A DNA stretch of 64,000 nt from Arion vulgaris (GCA_020796225.1 CM036775.1:11973671-12037670); one strand, 5' to 3'. Positions 1 through 10,790 are shown, numbered from the stretch's first letter. Translations and numbers: made by a program. Notes: generated from the letters alone by a model not told the origin.

Positions 1-200
1 CGGCCCTACATCGATCCTGCTTTTTTACAGTGTGGTGTCGCCGGACTACATCGACCATGCTTTTTGACAGTGGGTGTCGCCGGACCTACATCGACCATGC
101 TTTTTTGGCGTATGGTTCGTCGGACCTACATCGACTATGCTTTTTTGGCAGTGTGATTTCGCCGGTACTACATCGACCCTCTTTTTTTACGATTTGATGC
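1..200. repeat. ~40-bp minisatellite, about 5 units, cut by window edge
   Basis: Units begin near positions 1, 42, 81, 121 and 163. Each carries CTACATCGACCATGC followed by a T-run and a GTGTCGC-like end. Unit lengths run from 38 to 42 bp and the array continues off the left edge. The open frames across it are a by-product of the repeat. Confidence 0.85.
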
Positions 201-242
201 TACTAATTTTTATCTTTTCGCTTCTCATAATAGAGACTAGCC

Positions 243-676
243 CAGCGTTTCCCAAAGTGGGCGGTACGCCCCAGTGGGCGCTAAAGCGTTCTAGGGGGTG
301 TTCAGGCGATTAAGGGTTGGTGGCTCCTTAAAGAAGAAATTAATAATAAATATTTTTAAATAAATTGTTTTCGTGATTTTGCGATTGAATAATCATTTAA
401 AATTTGAATTCTGCATATATTAATTCATATTATGCCCGTCTTACACGATCCATTTTTTCATTAATTTTCTATTTCATGTATATAATTATTTGAAAATTGA
501 CCATGTATGACAGAAATATATATATATATATATATCAATTTTCTATGTCAAAGAGAAAATAGAGCATGTATATATGTGGGAGGGGGCGTTGGCAAACTGT
601 TATAATGTGGAAGGGGCGTTACAAAGTTTATGTTGTGCAAAGTGGGCGGTGGGCCTGAAAAGTTTGGGAATCTATG
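243..676 (+). mobile_element. hAT-type MITE, family 1, copy A
   Basis: The left end reads CAGCGTTTCCCAAA and the right end, reversed, reads CATAGATTCCCAAA: imperfect terminal inverted repeats of the kind hAT elements carry. Flanking 8-mers GACTAGCC (235-242) and GGCTAGCG (677-684) match at 6 of 8 positions, as expected for an old hAT 8-bp duplication. The element is AT-rich inside, has a TA run near 508-536 and no transposase reading frame. An inverted second copy lies at 28687-29289. Confidence 0.75.
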
Positions 677-944
677 GGCTAGCGGACTCCATCCCTGCTG
701 GATGCACAGTTAGATTCAAAACACATCTTGTAGACCAGTACAACATATATTGTATAATATGACACAGTAACCCGACATATGAAATATATGTTGTGAAACC
801 ATGACTCATCTATTTTCACTGAATGTCTGAAAAAAGACCTAACATATGTGTGTATGCGCACACACGTACAGACATATTGTTACATATTCTGATCTCTGGC
901 ATGGTCCCAGTGACATACTACTATTTCTTCTTGACCTGCGTTGT
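677..944. other. No recognisable feature
   Basis: AT-rich single-copy-looking sequence. The short overlapping reading frames show no motif, repeat or codon bias that I recognise. Confidence 0.5.
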
Positions 945-1295
945 TTACGTATCGCTCTCTCTCTCGCGATCACCACCCAGACCGATGTACCAGACCTCTC
1001 CATAAACATTATTCATGTGGAAATCTGATGTATGCAGCCTTAGCATTTGTGTGTTTTACGTCACATCTTCAGCATCATTTGGAGCTGTGGTTCTTATCCT
1101 TCGGCGATATGTCCGGTTTCAGCCAGACTTTACTCGGTTCGCTCTCCGTTCTGTAGCCATCTAATGTTTTTTAACGGTGTGGGATAGTAAGCCCCACGCG
1201 CAACCTCTTTACTCACCTCTTACGACATGCGTGGCAGGTAACAGTGGTTCTATTCGTTACACCCCAATTTGGGCCCTGGTAACCACTCGGACGCT
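945..1295 (-). mobile_element. SINE-like family I with shared head module
   Basis: Read on the minus strand it starts with a CGAGTGGTTACC-type head near 1295, passes through CATGTCGTAAGAGG-like sequence, then a body containing CCGAACCGAGTAAA-like and TGGAGCTC-like blocks, and ends in a GA-rich tail near 950. The same order of blocks occurs at 33702-34035, where a target duplication fixes the ends. There is no clear B box and no coding capacity. Confidence 0.7.
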
Positions 1296-1301
1296 TTACA
1301 T

Positions 1302-1737
1302 ATCTGATTGATTGATTGATAGAACCATCATCATTGCACTTCGGTGAGTAACCATGTGTGCTCCGATCTCTTTCTTACACATGAAAATCACAGCTGCAGG
1401 GAACGAACTCCGTAGCACCGGCGAGGGGTAATTTTAAAGTTAGTGAAGATATTTTTATAGGAATTTTATTTTTAATCCTTTCGAATGAATTTTGTCTGAG
1501 CAGCGGCTTTCCAGCTTGCTCTTCTCGATTTTGAACTGCCAAGGTTCTTTTACGTGCTCAAATTGAACACAGGACCTCCTTTTTATCGTCTGTCTTCTAT
1601 GAGACTAGGAACTCGATCTCACCTACACTGAGATCAGGAACTTCTGGAAAAATATCCGGATAGCTCCACGAGGGAGCGAACCTGGTACCTTTGGCACGAG
1701 AGGTGAGCACCTAACCTCTACGCTACAGAGACCTCCG
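1302..1737 (-). mobile_element. tRNA-derived SINE, family A
   Basis: On the minus strand it starts GGTCTCTGTAGCGTAGAGG (tRNA-like A-box region), followed within about 50 bp by a B-box-like AGGTTCGCTCCC. The 3' end is a short GATT/ATCA run. It matches the fully delimited copy at 34198-34633 over its whole length. Its 5' end abuts the 46-bp satellite directly. Confidence 0.8.
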
Positions 1738-2346
1738 CTAATGTATCTAGAAGATGCCAACTATTTCGTCTTTACCAGCGTTGCTAATGTATCTAGAAGA
1801 TGCCAACTATTCGTCTTACCAGCGTTGCTAATGTATCTAGAAGATGCCAACTATTTCGTCTTTACCAGCGTTGCTAATGTATCTAGAAGATGCCAACTAT
1901 TTCGTCTTTACCAGCGTTGCTAATGTATCTAGAAGATGTCAACTATTTCGTCTTTACCAGCGTTGCTAATGTATCTAGAAGATGCCAACTATTTCGTCTT
2001 TACCAGCGTTGCTAATGTATCTAGAAGATGCCAACTATTTCGTCTTTACCAGCGTTGCTAATGTATCTAGAAGATGCCAACTATTTCGTCTTTACCAGCG
2101 TTGCTAATGTATCTAGAAGATGTCAACTATTTCGTCTTTACCAGCGTTGCTAATGTATCTAGAAGATGCCAACTATTTCGTCTTTACCAGCGTTGCTAAT
2201 GTATCTAGAAGATGCCAACTATTTCGTCTTTACCAGCGTTGCTAATGTATCTAGAAGATGCCAACTATTTCGTCTTTACCTGCGTTGCTAATGTATCTAG
2301 AAGATGCCAACTATTTCGTCTTTACCAGCGTTGCTAATGTATCTAT
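1737..2346. repeat. 46-bp satellite, about 13 copies
   Basis: Regular 46-bp period (GCTAATGTATCTAGAAGATG at each start, 1737, 1783, and so on). Units are almost identical, differing by single substitutions such as GCC/GTC after AGAT. The array sits exactly between a SINE and a Penelope GIY-YIG fragment; the last unit changes into Penelope sequence at about 2345. The 46-bp period is not a multiple of 3, so the reading frames across it are meaningless. Confidence 0.95.
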
Positions 2347-2351
2347 CTACA

Positions 2352-2722
2352 AGATGGTTGTTTCCCTTCCCGTAATCTACGCCATCACTTGCAAACGCTG
2401 TGAAAAGGCATATATCGGCGAAACAGGCAAAATGCTTATTGACCGTTTCGGCCAATACTTGCGTGATATACGCCAATGCTCTGTGAACCATGTAGCCACT
2501 CATTTAAATGAAATCGACCATTTTGGAGCTTGCGATGTCCAGGTCACATCTATCCGATCATGTTCCTCTGATGATCGAAGTCGATTTGCTCTAGAGAATC
2601 GTTTTATTTCGTTATATGTTACCTTGCGACCTCATGGACTCTACATTCCTATGCTTCTTTGTACTTTCTCTTCTCATGCTTCATATTCTATATGTGTATA
2701 TGTTAAATGCATATATATATAG
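2352..2722 (+). pseudogene. Penelope-like element, GIY-YIG endonuclease fragment
   Basis: The frame contains VIYAITCKRCEKAYIGETG followed by L..R....LRDI and a downstream LENRFISLYVTLRPHGL. This is the GIY-YIG nuclease core (I-Y ... Y-I-G, with an R about 10 residues on and the C..C pair typical of Penelope elements). In this class the nuclease follows the reverse transcriptase in the same ORF and nicks target DNA. The RT part is absent here, replaced by the 46-bp satellite, so this is a 5'-truncated relic. The frame ends in AT-rich sequence and the element tail follows at about 2920-3000. Confidence 0.85.
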
Positions 2723-3010
2723 AGAGAGAGATATATTTTATATAGATTTTTTATTGTTTCTCTTCTTTTTCCACTTCTAGTTTTTTTTTGCCATTTATTT
2801 CGTTATTCGTTTTTAGCCGCAGCTTTTCAGTTTAGGTCCGTTATGCTGTCTCTGTCGTGTTTCATATGTAGTGTGCTGTGAAAGAAGTAAAATTCACCAC
2901 TCCTTTTGTATCCTTTTCTTGATAAAGGCCTTTTGGTCAAAACGTTGCTGCGTATTATTGTTTTTGTATGTTGTAAAACTACAGTACTTTGTTTTTACAT
3001 GTTTTGCCTT
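2723..3010 (+). mobile_element. Penelope-like element 3' tail
   Basis: After a T-rich stretch comes CTTGATAAAGGCC, then TTTTGGTCAAAACGTTGCTG and TTGTAAAACTACAGTACTTT ending in TTTTTACATGTTTTGCC. The same block recurs near 7690-7768, 11712-11790, 25329-25400 and 36935-37049, so it is the terminal sequence of this Penelope family. Confidence 0.75.
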
Positions 3011-3054
3011 CCCAGTCGTCGATTAGTTAAAATCTCCTGCTCCTGTTCTTAAAG

Positions 3055-3430
3055 AGTTTAAAGACGTAGGTATGACTTTATGGCACCGGGTTTCTCCATA
3101 TGGCTCGGTCCCTTTTCTGAATCTTTCTTTCTTTTCCGATCCAGAAGCACTTGAGCTTTTCAGCTCTTCGGCTCGGTGCCATGGACATCGTAACCCTTTG
3201 GTTCGGTGCCACGAACACCGTAAATGTGGGGAATATGTGGCTTTTTCTGCCATCCCGCGGAATTGAACCCGCACACACAGAGGATAGTCACCCGTAGTCC
3301 AACGCGCTACGAACACGCTGGACAGACGGGCGTCCCTTTCTGAATAAAATACACGCCACCTGCCAAGAGTGTTGTACGAAACCAGTAGCTCCGGCAACAA
3401 TCCTGGGAGTCTCTGTGGAAAATTATATCG
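3055..3430 (-). mobile_element. SINE family B, split by a SINE D insertion
   Basis: Minus-strand SINE B: the 3' portion is at 3055-3122 and the body at 3333-3430 (CCAGTAGCTCCGGCAACAAT region). It corresponds to the copy at 8065-8320. The interruption is the SINE D copy at 3123-3332. Confidence 0.7.
3123..3332 (-). mobile_element. tRNA-derived SINE, family D, nested in SINE B
   Basis: Flanked by TCCCTTTTCTGAAT (3109-3122) and TCCCTTTCTGAAT (3333-3345), a near-perfect target duplication. On the minus strand the head runs CGCCCGTCTGTCCAGCGTG and has a B-box-like GGTTCAATTCCGCGGG, then two blocks built on CGGTGTTCGTGGCACC and GATGTCCATGGCACCGAGC, ending in a CT/AG-rich tail. Confidence 0.85.
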
Positions 3431-3518
3431 TATTCTCTCTCTTTCTCACTCTCTCTCTCTCTCTCTCTCTCTGTCGTTCATTCTTCACAATCAATTTTAT
3501 CATTCTATTTGTGATATA

Positions 3519-3776
3519 CAGGGTGTTCAAGATAATTGCAACCCCATTGACAAATTGAAAGTTGCCAGTTAACCTATTGCGTCGTGTATATTTACTGTGT
3601 AAACCGGTTCTGACTAGCTCGTCCTACGTCACATTTGTTCATCGATCTTTCCCGCACTACAATTACATACCGTCACAAACCTTGACCTATACTACGTCAT
3701 AACTGAACCTTCTCATTTTCATACATATATGCCAGATTAACTCCATTCACATGCTGCTTTTATCTTGAACACCCTG
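3519..3776. mobile_element. Tc1/mariner-type MITE, copy 1
   Basis: The ends CAGGGTGTTCAAG and CTTGAACACCCTG are perfect inverted repeats flanked by TA on both sides (3517-3518, 3777-3778). It is 258 bp with no transposase frame. A TA target and this end sequence fit a mariner-type non-autonomous element. Three more copies lie at 13857, 48079 and 54967. Confidence 0.9.
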
Positions 3777-4344
3777 TATAATTGATCCTTTGACAAGAAC
3801 GTTTGATCTACGTTGACGATTATGCGCCCATGGTGACTAGCCCCGTCTACCCGATTTCAACCAGCTGTTGATTTACTAGGGTAGCTTGCCCTAGGGTGCG
3901 ATCCATTATACTATTTCGGCCCGGATCTACGCCTTTTCGATCAGCTGTTGCCGTATATTTGGGCTTTGGGATCTACGCCAAACAGTGAGTTACTACTGTT
4001 ATGTCTCGTATACAGAACGGCGCGGTCTGGATTTCATCCCATGAACTTCGAAACGCACGGCAATGACTTAACCGCTGAGCCACAGAGACCCCTACACCCC
4101 CACCCCCTCACCCACACCCCCTTCCTTGTCTTGACCAGCTGTTGTTCACCGACTTCTCACATCTTATTTACTGATGTTCCAAGTTTTTCCTTTAATCATG
4201 TTATGTTCTAATCTAATTTGATACAGCAGGTGTTTGTGTCTGGTGATTGATATTGATTCCAATCGAGATCTGCAGTCAGGGAAATATCTTTCCCTTTTTT
4301 TTTTTTTTTTTGGTTCTTCTTATTTTCGTTTACTTGAAATGTTA

Positions 4345-4395
<51 letters not shown>
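4345..4395. repeat. (TC)n microsatellite
   Basis: About 50 bp of nearly pure TC dinucleotide. Similar TC tracts are at about 3440-3472 and 8729-8759. Confidence 0.9.
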
Positions 4396-4397
<2 letters not shown>

Positions 4398-4606
4398 CCT
4401 CGCCTAGATCAATGAACCAAATCTTTTCATGAATTGCACTGTTGTTTTTAGAGACTGTCTCTCCGTACAGCTTCTCGCGAAGCTCTGTGTTATCGGGCCA
4501 GGTTTCGTCTCTGAGGCCTGCCAACAACTGGCAGTATGTGCTCTGCCGTCATGTCCGCCATTTAACAGTGGCACAGGCTAGTTGTGCCAATTTTAAATTT
4601 GTTGAA

Positions 4607-4767
4607 TTGGCTGAAATCGGATGCATGTGTCCTAAACGTGTAGAAGTCTATGCGTTTAGGTGCTTACCAAACCAATGTGCAACGTATACACGTTCTTGGC
4701 AAAGATCAAACATATCATAAAGAGTGATTAAAATTGGTCGTAAAGTACGAACACAAAGAAGAAGAAG
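4607..4767 (+). mobile_element. SINE-like family H, headless copy
   Basis: Flanked by AAATTTGTTGAA at 4595-4606 and 4768-4779, a perfect 12-bp target duplication. The insert starts with TTGGCTGAAATCGGATGCA, exactly where the body of family H begins, lacks the 90-bp head, and ends in (AAG)n. This is 5' truncation at the head-body junction. Confidence 0.85.
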
Positions 4768-4779
4768 AAATTTGTTGAA

Positions 4780-4915
4780 CATGTGGGCCCGAAGCCTGTT
4801 ATGTCCGGTACGGAGGTAGAATATAGCAACTTGTTCGCTAAGGGATAGACCTAGTACCCATCTCTGACGCTGTGTTGTGGGTGGTCTTTCGATCACTTTT
4901 CTTTGTACTGCACAC
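4780..4915 (-). pseudogene. Non-LTR retrotransposon C-terminal fragment
   Basis: The minus-strand frame reads LSLSEQVAIFYLRTGHNRLR then AHMFNKF. The R-TGHNRL block follows the RNase H domain in I/Jockey-type retrotransposon ORF2 proteins. The same block occurs near 25050 and 61070. It is a short relic. Confidence 0.7.
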
Positions 4916-5097
4916 CGATGGTTAAATCTTGTTAAGAAATAGCTTGTCCTGAGCAGAACTTTACCAACCTAAAAGTCCTTCGGAATTTCTCTCTCGCTCT
5001 CAAAGGCACCTGCTGCCGTCCTGCTCAAATCATCGGTCACATCCTGTTGGTATTGTCAAAACTATCTGTTTGGTCATTAGCTACAGCCATGGTTTGC

Positions 5098-5333
5098 AGG
5101 GCTCTCAATGGAGCAAAGAATAGTAACACTGCAGCCTACAAAGCATGTCGTTAGAGGCGAATGAGATAAGTGAAGCTACCTTAGTTTAATAAACAGCGTC
5201 GCATAAATCGGATGTGTTGGCCTACTTATAGGCGCATAATTAGCACAACGTACAACATCTCTTAGGCTCGGATCACATAGAAATCACACAGAGTGGTTAA
5301 CAAGTGATCGATACGGAGCATTCGAAGAAGAAG
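5098..5333 (+). mobile_element. SINE-like family C
   Basis: Contains GCAAAGAATAGTAACACTGC, the shared head block GCATGTCGTTAGAGGCGA, then the body (AAATCGGATGTGTTGGCCTA, AGCACAACGTACAA, GGATCACATAGAAATCACA) and an AAGAAGAAG tail. It is an older, diverged copy of a family with about a dozen copies in the window. Confidence 0.8.
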
Positions 5334-6025
5334 ATGTCATTAGCTATTGTCAGAGCTATCTATTTTGTCATTGATGACATTAGCTATTGCCACAACTTTT
5401 TGGATGTCATTAACTATTTCACAACTTTTGTCATTGATATCATTAGCCATTGTCAGGGCTATATACTTTGTCATTAGCTATTGACAGAGCTATCTATTTT
5501 GTCATTAACTATTGTCAGAACTTTATTTTGTCATTAACTATTGTCAGAACTATTTATTTTGTCATTAACTATTGTCAGAACTATTTATTTTGTTATTAGC
5601 TATTGTCAGAACTATCTATTTTGTCATTAACTATTGTCAGAACTATTTATTGTGTCATTAACTATTGTCAGAACTGTCTATTTTGTCATTAACTATTGTC
5701 AGAACTATCTATTTTGTCATTGGCTATTGTCAGAACTATCTATTTTGTCATTAGCTATTGTCAGAACTATCTATTTTGTCATTGATTCATTAGCTATTGC
5801 CACAACGTTTTTGGATGTCATAAACTATTTCCACAACTTTTTGTCATTGATATCATTAGCCATTGTCAGGCCTATCTATTTTGTCATTAGCTATTGTCAG
5901 AACTATCTATTTTGTCATTGATGCTATTAGCTATTGCCACAACGTTTTTGGATGTCATAAACTATTTCCACAACTTTTTGTCATTGATATCATTATCTAT
6001 TGTCAGAACTATCTATTTTTATCAT
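5334..6025. repeat. 31-bp minisatellite with a longer composite unit
   Basis: Basic unit AGCTATTGTCAGAACTATCT plus ATTTTGTCATT (31 bp). Two longer segments with GCCACAACGTTTTTGGATGT recur near 5380, 5795 and 5935, showing that blocks were copied together. Repeat-derived frames translate as runs of LSELSILSLAIVRTIYFV and are not genes. Confidence 0.92.
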
Positions 6026-6232
6026 TTTGTAGATATATCAACCGGTGTTGAATGATATAGATATAAAATGCGTTGATTGAGATATAATAGGCGTATCCAG
6101 CGGACTTAGTTTTGCTCACTCACGCTTGGACATATGCATTCGACCGGCCAGATCAAGTTCCAGTGATATATTCTCTCACTTTTTTTTTACTTGGGCTGAT
6201 AAATCGATATGCTATTTGTTGTGTGTTGGTCT

Positions 6233-7262
6233 GTTAGCTTCTAGCAGGCATATTCTTTCCGTATCGGGTTGTTTTAGATGGAATATCACAGACAGACAGC
6301 ACCGAGGGTATATTTGTTAGCTTCTAGCAGACGTATTATTTCCGTATCGGGTTGTGTTAGATGGAATATCACAGACAGACAGCACTGATGGTATGTTAGC
6401 TTCTAGTAGACGTATTGTTTCCGTACCGGGTTGTGTTAGATGGAATATCACACACAGACAGCACCGAGGGTATATTTGTTAGCTTCTAGCAGACATATTC
6501 TTTCTGTATCGGGTTGTGTTAGATGGAATATCACAGACAGCACCGAGGGTATATTTGTTAGCTTCTAGCAGACGTATTATTTCCGTATCGGGTTGTGTTA
6601 GATGGAATATCACAGACAGACAGCACTGATGGTATGTTAGCTTCTAGTAGACGTATTGTTTCCGTATCGGGTTGTGTTAGATGGAATATCACACACAGAC
6701 AGCACCGAGGGTATATTTGTTAGCTTCTAGCAGACATATTCTTTCTGTATCGGGTTGTGTTAGATGGAATATCACAGACAGCACCGAGGGTATATTTGTT
6801 AGCTTCTAGTAGACGTATTGTTTCCGTATCGGGTTGTGTTAGATGGAATATCACAGACAGACAGCACTGAGGGTATGTTAGCTTCTAGTAGACGTATTGT
6901 TTCTGTATCGGGTTGTGTTAGATGGAATATCACAGACAGCACCGAGGGTATATTTGTTAGCTTCTAGCAGACATATTCTTTCCGTATCGGGTTGTGTTAG
7001 ATGGAATACCCACAGACAGCACTGAGGGTATATGTTAGCTTCTAGTAGACGTATTATTTCCGTATCGGGTTGTGTTAGATGGAATATCACGACAGACAGC
7101 ACTGAGGGTTTTAGCTTCTAGTAGACTATTTTTCTGTATCGGGTTGTGTTAGATGGAATATCACAGACAGCACCGAGGGTATATTTGTTAGCTTCTAGTA
7201 GACGTATTATTTCCGTATCGGGTTGTGTTAGATGGAATATCACAGACAGCACCGAGGGTAGG
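6233..7262. repeat. ~80-bp minisatellite, 13 copies
   Basis: Units start with TTAGCTTCTAG at 6235, 6317, 6396, 6479, 6558, 6637, 6720, 6799, 6878, 6957, 7035, 7111 and 7188. Each has CGTATCGGGTTGTGTTAGAT and GGAATATCACAGACAG. Spacing alternates near 79 and 82 bp because of a TATTTG/TATG variant, pointing to a two-unit higher-order period. Confidence 0.95.
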
Positions 7263-7317
7263 GTTGATCTCAGTCCTCCTCACACGTTGGTGTCCTTCGT
7301 ATGTCATGTGTGAAATA

Positions 7318-7320
7318 TTG

Positions 7321-7402
<82 letters not shown>

Positions 7403-7431
7403 GGTTGGTTGGTTGGTTGGTTGGTTGGTTA
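7318..7431. repeat. (TTAG)n followed by (GGTT)n microsatellite
   Basis: About 80 bp of TTAG repeats change abruptly to about 28 bp of GGTT. It is tetranucleotide, so not an animal telomere repeat. Confidence 0.95.
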
Positions 7432-7768
7432 ACAATGGCGAAACACGTAATAACAAAGTACCAGTGGCGGCTCGTCATTAAGGGCCAGTGGGACCGAGCC
7501 CCACCAAAAATAATGTGTAACGTGTATTTATTATTTTATAAATTAAATTATAACCTAACCTAAAACCACGATTTTTCCGAAAATTTGTGTCTGGCCCACT
7601 AACAAAAATGAGCACGAGCCGCACTGCAAAGTATTATAGTTTTACAAATATCTAAACAATAACAATACAGCAACGCTACTCAAAAACGCCAAAACATTGC
7701 TGTGTATTGTTATTGTAATTGGTAAAACTACAATACTTTGTTTTTACGTGTTTCGCCATTGTTACATA
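7432..7768. mobile_element. Palindromic Penelope termini, tail to tail
   Basis: The left arm starts AATGGCGAAACACGTAATAA and the right arm ends ACGTGTTTCGCCATTGTTAC. Both contain the AGTTTTAC and AACAATACAG blocks of the Penelope end in opposite orientation and meet near 7690. The left arm is interrupted by a 165-bp hAT-type MITE. With the MITE removed, the arms form an inverted repeat of about 85 bp each. Confidence 0.75.
7462..7626. mobile_element. hAT-type MITE, family 2
   Basis: The ends CAGTGGCGGCTCGT and, reversed, CAGTGCGGCTCGT are inverted repeats. Flanking 8-mers CAAAGTAC (7454-7461) and CAAAGTAT (7627-7634) match at 7 of 8. It sits inside a Penelope terminal arm whose sequence is continuous once the element is removed. 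No reading frame. Confidence 0.85.
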
Positions 7769-8064
7769 GTTTTACTGCAGTCTTCACTTATATTGATAAT
7801 AGTTATGTAACAAAACCTTGTGTCGCTACATTTCAAGATACATGGAATGTCAGTAGTCGCTTACAGCAGATGACAAATAGTTTGTGTTGTGCTATCAAAT
7901 AGTATGTGTTGTGCTATCAAATAGTTTGAATCTTATAAATGTGTGACCGTTGTTTATAACTTTATCGATTTCTACCAAGGATATTGATTGAGTACTTGCC
8001 AGACCCTGTTCTAAGCGTCAAGATTGCATTGAGTCTTCTATATGTCTGTGTATATATAGTTAGT

Positions 8065-8325
8065 TAGTTGTGGGCCGCTCTGTGGTTAAGCCCTTTGCCT
8101 TGTAAGTCGAAGGTCCTGGGTTCGAGTTGGACCGCGTCATTCTGTTCACGAGTGCAGTTTTTTTTCCAGAGACTCCTAGGATTGTTGCTGGAGCTACGGA
8201 GTTCGTGCTTGTGCAATACTCTCGGCAGGTGACGTGCCATTTCTTCGGAGAGGGACCGAGCCGTAAGGGGTAAAACCCGGTGCAATGAAGTCAATCATTC
8301 GGTTTTTAAACCCTTTTTTATATAT
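8065..8325 (+). mobile_element. tRNA-derived SINE, family B
   Basis: Starts GGGCCGCTCTGTGGTTAAGC (A-box region TGTGGTTAAGCCC), with B box GGGTTCGAGTT about 40 bp on, then AGGATTGTTGCTGGAGCTAC and a CCGAGCCGTAAGGGGT block. Other copies are at 3055-3430, 26645-26745 and 44386-44584. Confidence 0.8.
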
Positions 8326-8339
8326 ATAGTTAGTTTGTT

Positions 8340-8530
8340 CCTTTCGTGCCAAAGGCGGCACATAGGGCAGAGGTTTTAGATCTCCATGTGATGGCGTTCG
8401 TTGCTAGTAGTTGAAGATCTTGTATGGTTTTACATCCCAATAGTTTACTTTCTTGTAGGATTGTTCTTCAAAGAGTGGTCTTAGGTTCTTCCACGTTTTC
8501 TTTTCCTAACTGGCGACCACATAAGGACTT
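8340..8530 (-). pseudogene. LINE ORF2 C-terminus and 3' end fragment
   Basis: The minus strand reads QDLQLLATNAITWRSKTSAL then CAAFGTKG, resembling the last residues of RTE/Jockey-type ORF2 relics where a WR-(S/N) block precedes the stop. No catalytic domain remains. Confidence 0.6.
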
Positions 8531-8725
8531 GTCGATTTAGTCTCTTTTCGTCTGATCTAACATGACTAAAAATATTTCCACCTTCGTTTCCTTATAATAT
8601 CTATATACGAATAAGGAAACTGAAGTTGTTAGTTTACAATGCAGATATAGATAAGACCAGATTCACACAATACTTTTATTATATCAAAAGTTATTTTACA
8701 GGTGAAGACATGGGAACTATTCTAG

Positions 8726-8762
<37 letters not shown>

Positions 8763-9034
8763 AGAAGTATGTTATTCGGTTAATAATGTAATCTGTTTTG
8801 ACCAGCAGCTGCGCGCTAGTAAGTAGGCTTTAGAACAATACTAGTGATGTGTGTTTTTAAGTTACTTTAAAATATTTGTAACTGTTCGCTACATTTTCAA
8901 CGCGTGCTCGTTACTTAGTCATCATCGTTATAGCGTGTCCTTTGCAGAACGTCGCTCTCATCAAAGCCTAACCTGAAGGCTATTGATATATATAACAAGT
9001 TCTCTCGTCTTCTCCAACGTCATGTTCAATGTTT

Positions 9035-9512
9035 CTTTAATATATGTTGCCACCATCGTCTTTGTGGTTCTGCTACTAGTTACTTAGCAATATATGTTGC
9101 CACCATCGTCTTTGTGGTTTCTTGCTACTAGTTACTTAGCAATATATGTTGCCACCATCGTCTTTGTGGTTTCTTGCTACTAGTTACTTAGCAATATATG
9201 TTGCCACCATCGTCTTTGTGGTTTCTTGCTACTAGTTACTATAGCAATATATGTTGCCACCATCGTCTTTGTGGTTTCTTGCTACTAGTTACTTAGCAAT
9301 ATATGTTGCCACCATCGTCTTTGTGGTTTCTTGCTACTAGTTACTTAGCAATATATGTTGCCACCATCGTCTTTGTGGTTTCTTGCTACTAGTTACTATA
9401 GCAATATATGTTGCCACCATCGTCTTTGTGGTTTCTTGCTACTAGTTACTTAGCAATATATGTTGCCACCGTCGTCTTTGTGGTTTCTTGCTACTAGTTA
9501 CTTAGCAATATT
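9035..9512. repeat. 52-bp minisatellite, about 9 copies
   Basis: Each 52-53 bp unit contains AATATATGTTGCCACCATCG and TTTCTTGCTACTAGTTACTT. It ends directly against the truncated LINE at 9545. Confidence 0.95.
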
Positions 9513-9544
9513 CGTTTAATTATTATTGACTATATATAATAATT

Positions 9545-10790
9545 AATAATAGAATCAAAGGAGTAGTGGACACAACCCTGAGAGAAGAACAAGCTGGTTT
9601 TAGACCTGGGAGAAGCTGCTTAGACCAAATAATTACCCTACGACTAATTTTGGAGGAACATATTGAGAAGCAACAACCACTCATACTAAATTTCATCGAT
9701 TTTAAAAAGCCTTTGATAGTCTACACAGAATCTCTTCGTGGAATATTCTGAGATGCTATGGAATACCAGACAAAATAATAAACATTATAAAGAGCCTCTA
9801 TGATGGTTCACGGTGTGCAGTTCGCACTGATGGTGGACACAGCGACTGGTTTATGGTTGAAACCGGAGTAAAGCAAGGCTGTATTCTATCTCCGCTATTG
9901 TTTGGAGTGGCCATTGACTATGTGATGCGAAAATGTTGCAGAGGCGAAACTGGCATCGATTGGGTAGAAAATAGTCAACTAGAAGATTTGGATTTTGCAG
10001 ATGATATTGCCTTGTTAAGTAGAAACAACCAAGATATGCAAAGAAAAACAGACAACTTGTCATCTATAGCATCAAAAGCTGGACTGCAGATAAGCTATGA
10101 AAAACAAATATAATGAAGACACCTATGGCAAGTAATGCAGATATCACACTGGAATCTAAAATGATAAAAATAACAGAGCAGTTCACCTATTTGGGTAGCA
10201 ATTTTGATTGCACAGGAAATGTTAAAAAGAAATTATGATACGAATTGGCAAAGCAACATCAGCTTTTAAAAGTCTAAATAAAATATGGAACTGCAAGTTA
10301 TATAGTATTAAAACTAAATTACGAATTTTCAATTCAAATGTTGTATCAATCCTAACATATGCCAGCGAGAGTTGGAAAATGACTAAAGATATAGAAAGCA
10401 AGTTGAATGCATTTGAAAATAGATGTCTGCGAAAAATAATGAAAATAAAATGGAACGAATTCAGAGAAGTGATGAAATCAGAGACATGTCTGGTCAACCA
10501 CTAGTGACAACTGTTATAAGAAAGAGAAGATGGAGATATGTTGGACACACCTTGAGGAGAAATGATCAACGAATATCAAAGCAGGCATTGAAGTGGGATG
10601 CAAAGGGTTCAAGAAAGAGAGGTCGACCTAAGGAGACCCTGAAGCGAACTTTGCTGAGAGAGGCAGGAAATATCGGTCTCAGTTCCATGGAGGAGATTGA
10701 GCGAGTTGCCCAGGATAGAGCGGTATGGAGAAATTACTTGCAGGCCCTATGTAACGTATAACGGTACGAGAGGAAATATTATTATTATTA
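9545..10790 (+). pseudogene. LINE family R2: truncated RT and C-terminus
   Basis: Non-LTR retrotransposon ORF2 remnant for target-primed reverse transcription. Visible blocks in order: LREEQAGFRPGRSCLDQI; the catalytic block FIDFKK (9698-9715) broken by a frameshift; VKQGCILSPLLFGVAIDYVM; the second catalytic block FADDIALLS near 9990-10016; a tail with RRRWRYVGHTLRRN and KRGRPKETLKR; stop at about 10759; and an ATT-rich 3' end. The endonuclease and N-terminal RT are missing, and the frame changes at least three times, so it cannot mobilise itself. Partial copies of the same family lie at 26878, 40612, 48905 and 53828. Clade assignment (RTE-like) is tentative. Confidence 0.85.

Noticed and set aside
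3948..4211. An 87-codon frame as a small gene
   Set aside because: No motif; C-rich low-complexity end and SINE-like tRNA traces; no supporting context.
7318..7431. (TTAG)n as a telomere remnant
   Set aside because: Tetranucleotide and changes to GGTT; not TTAGGG or another known animal telomere unit.
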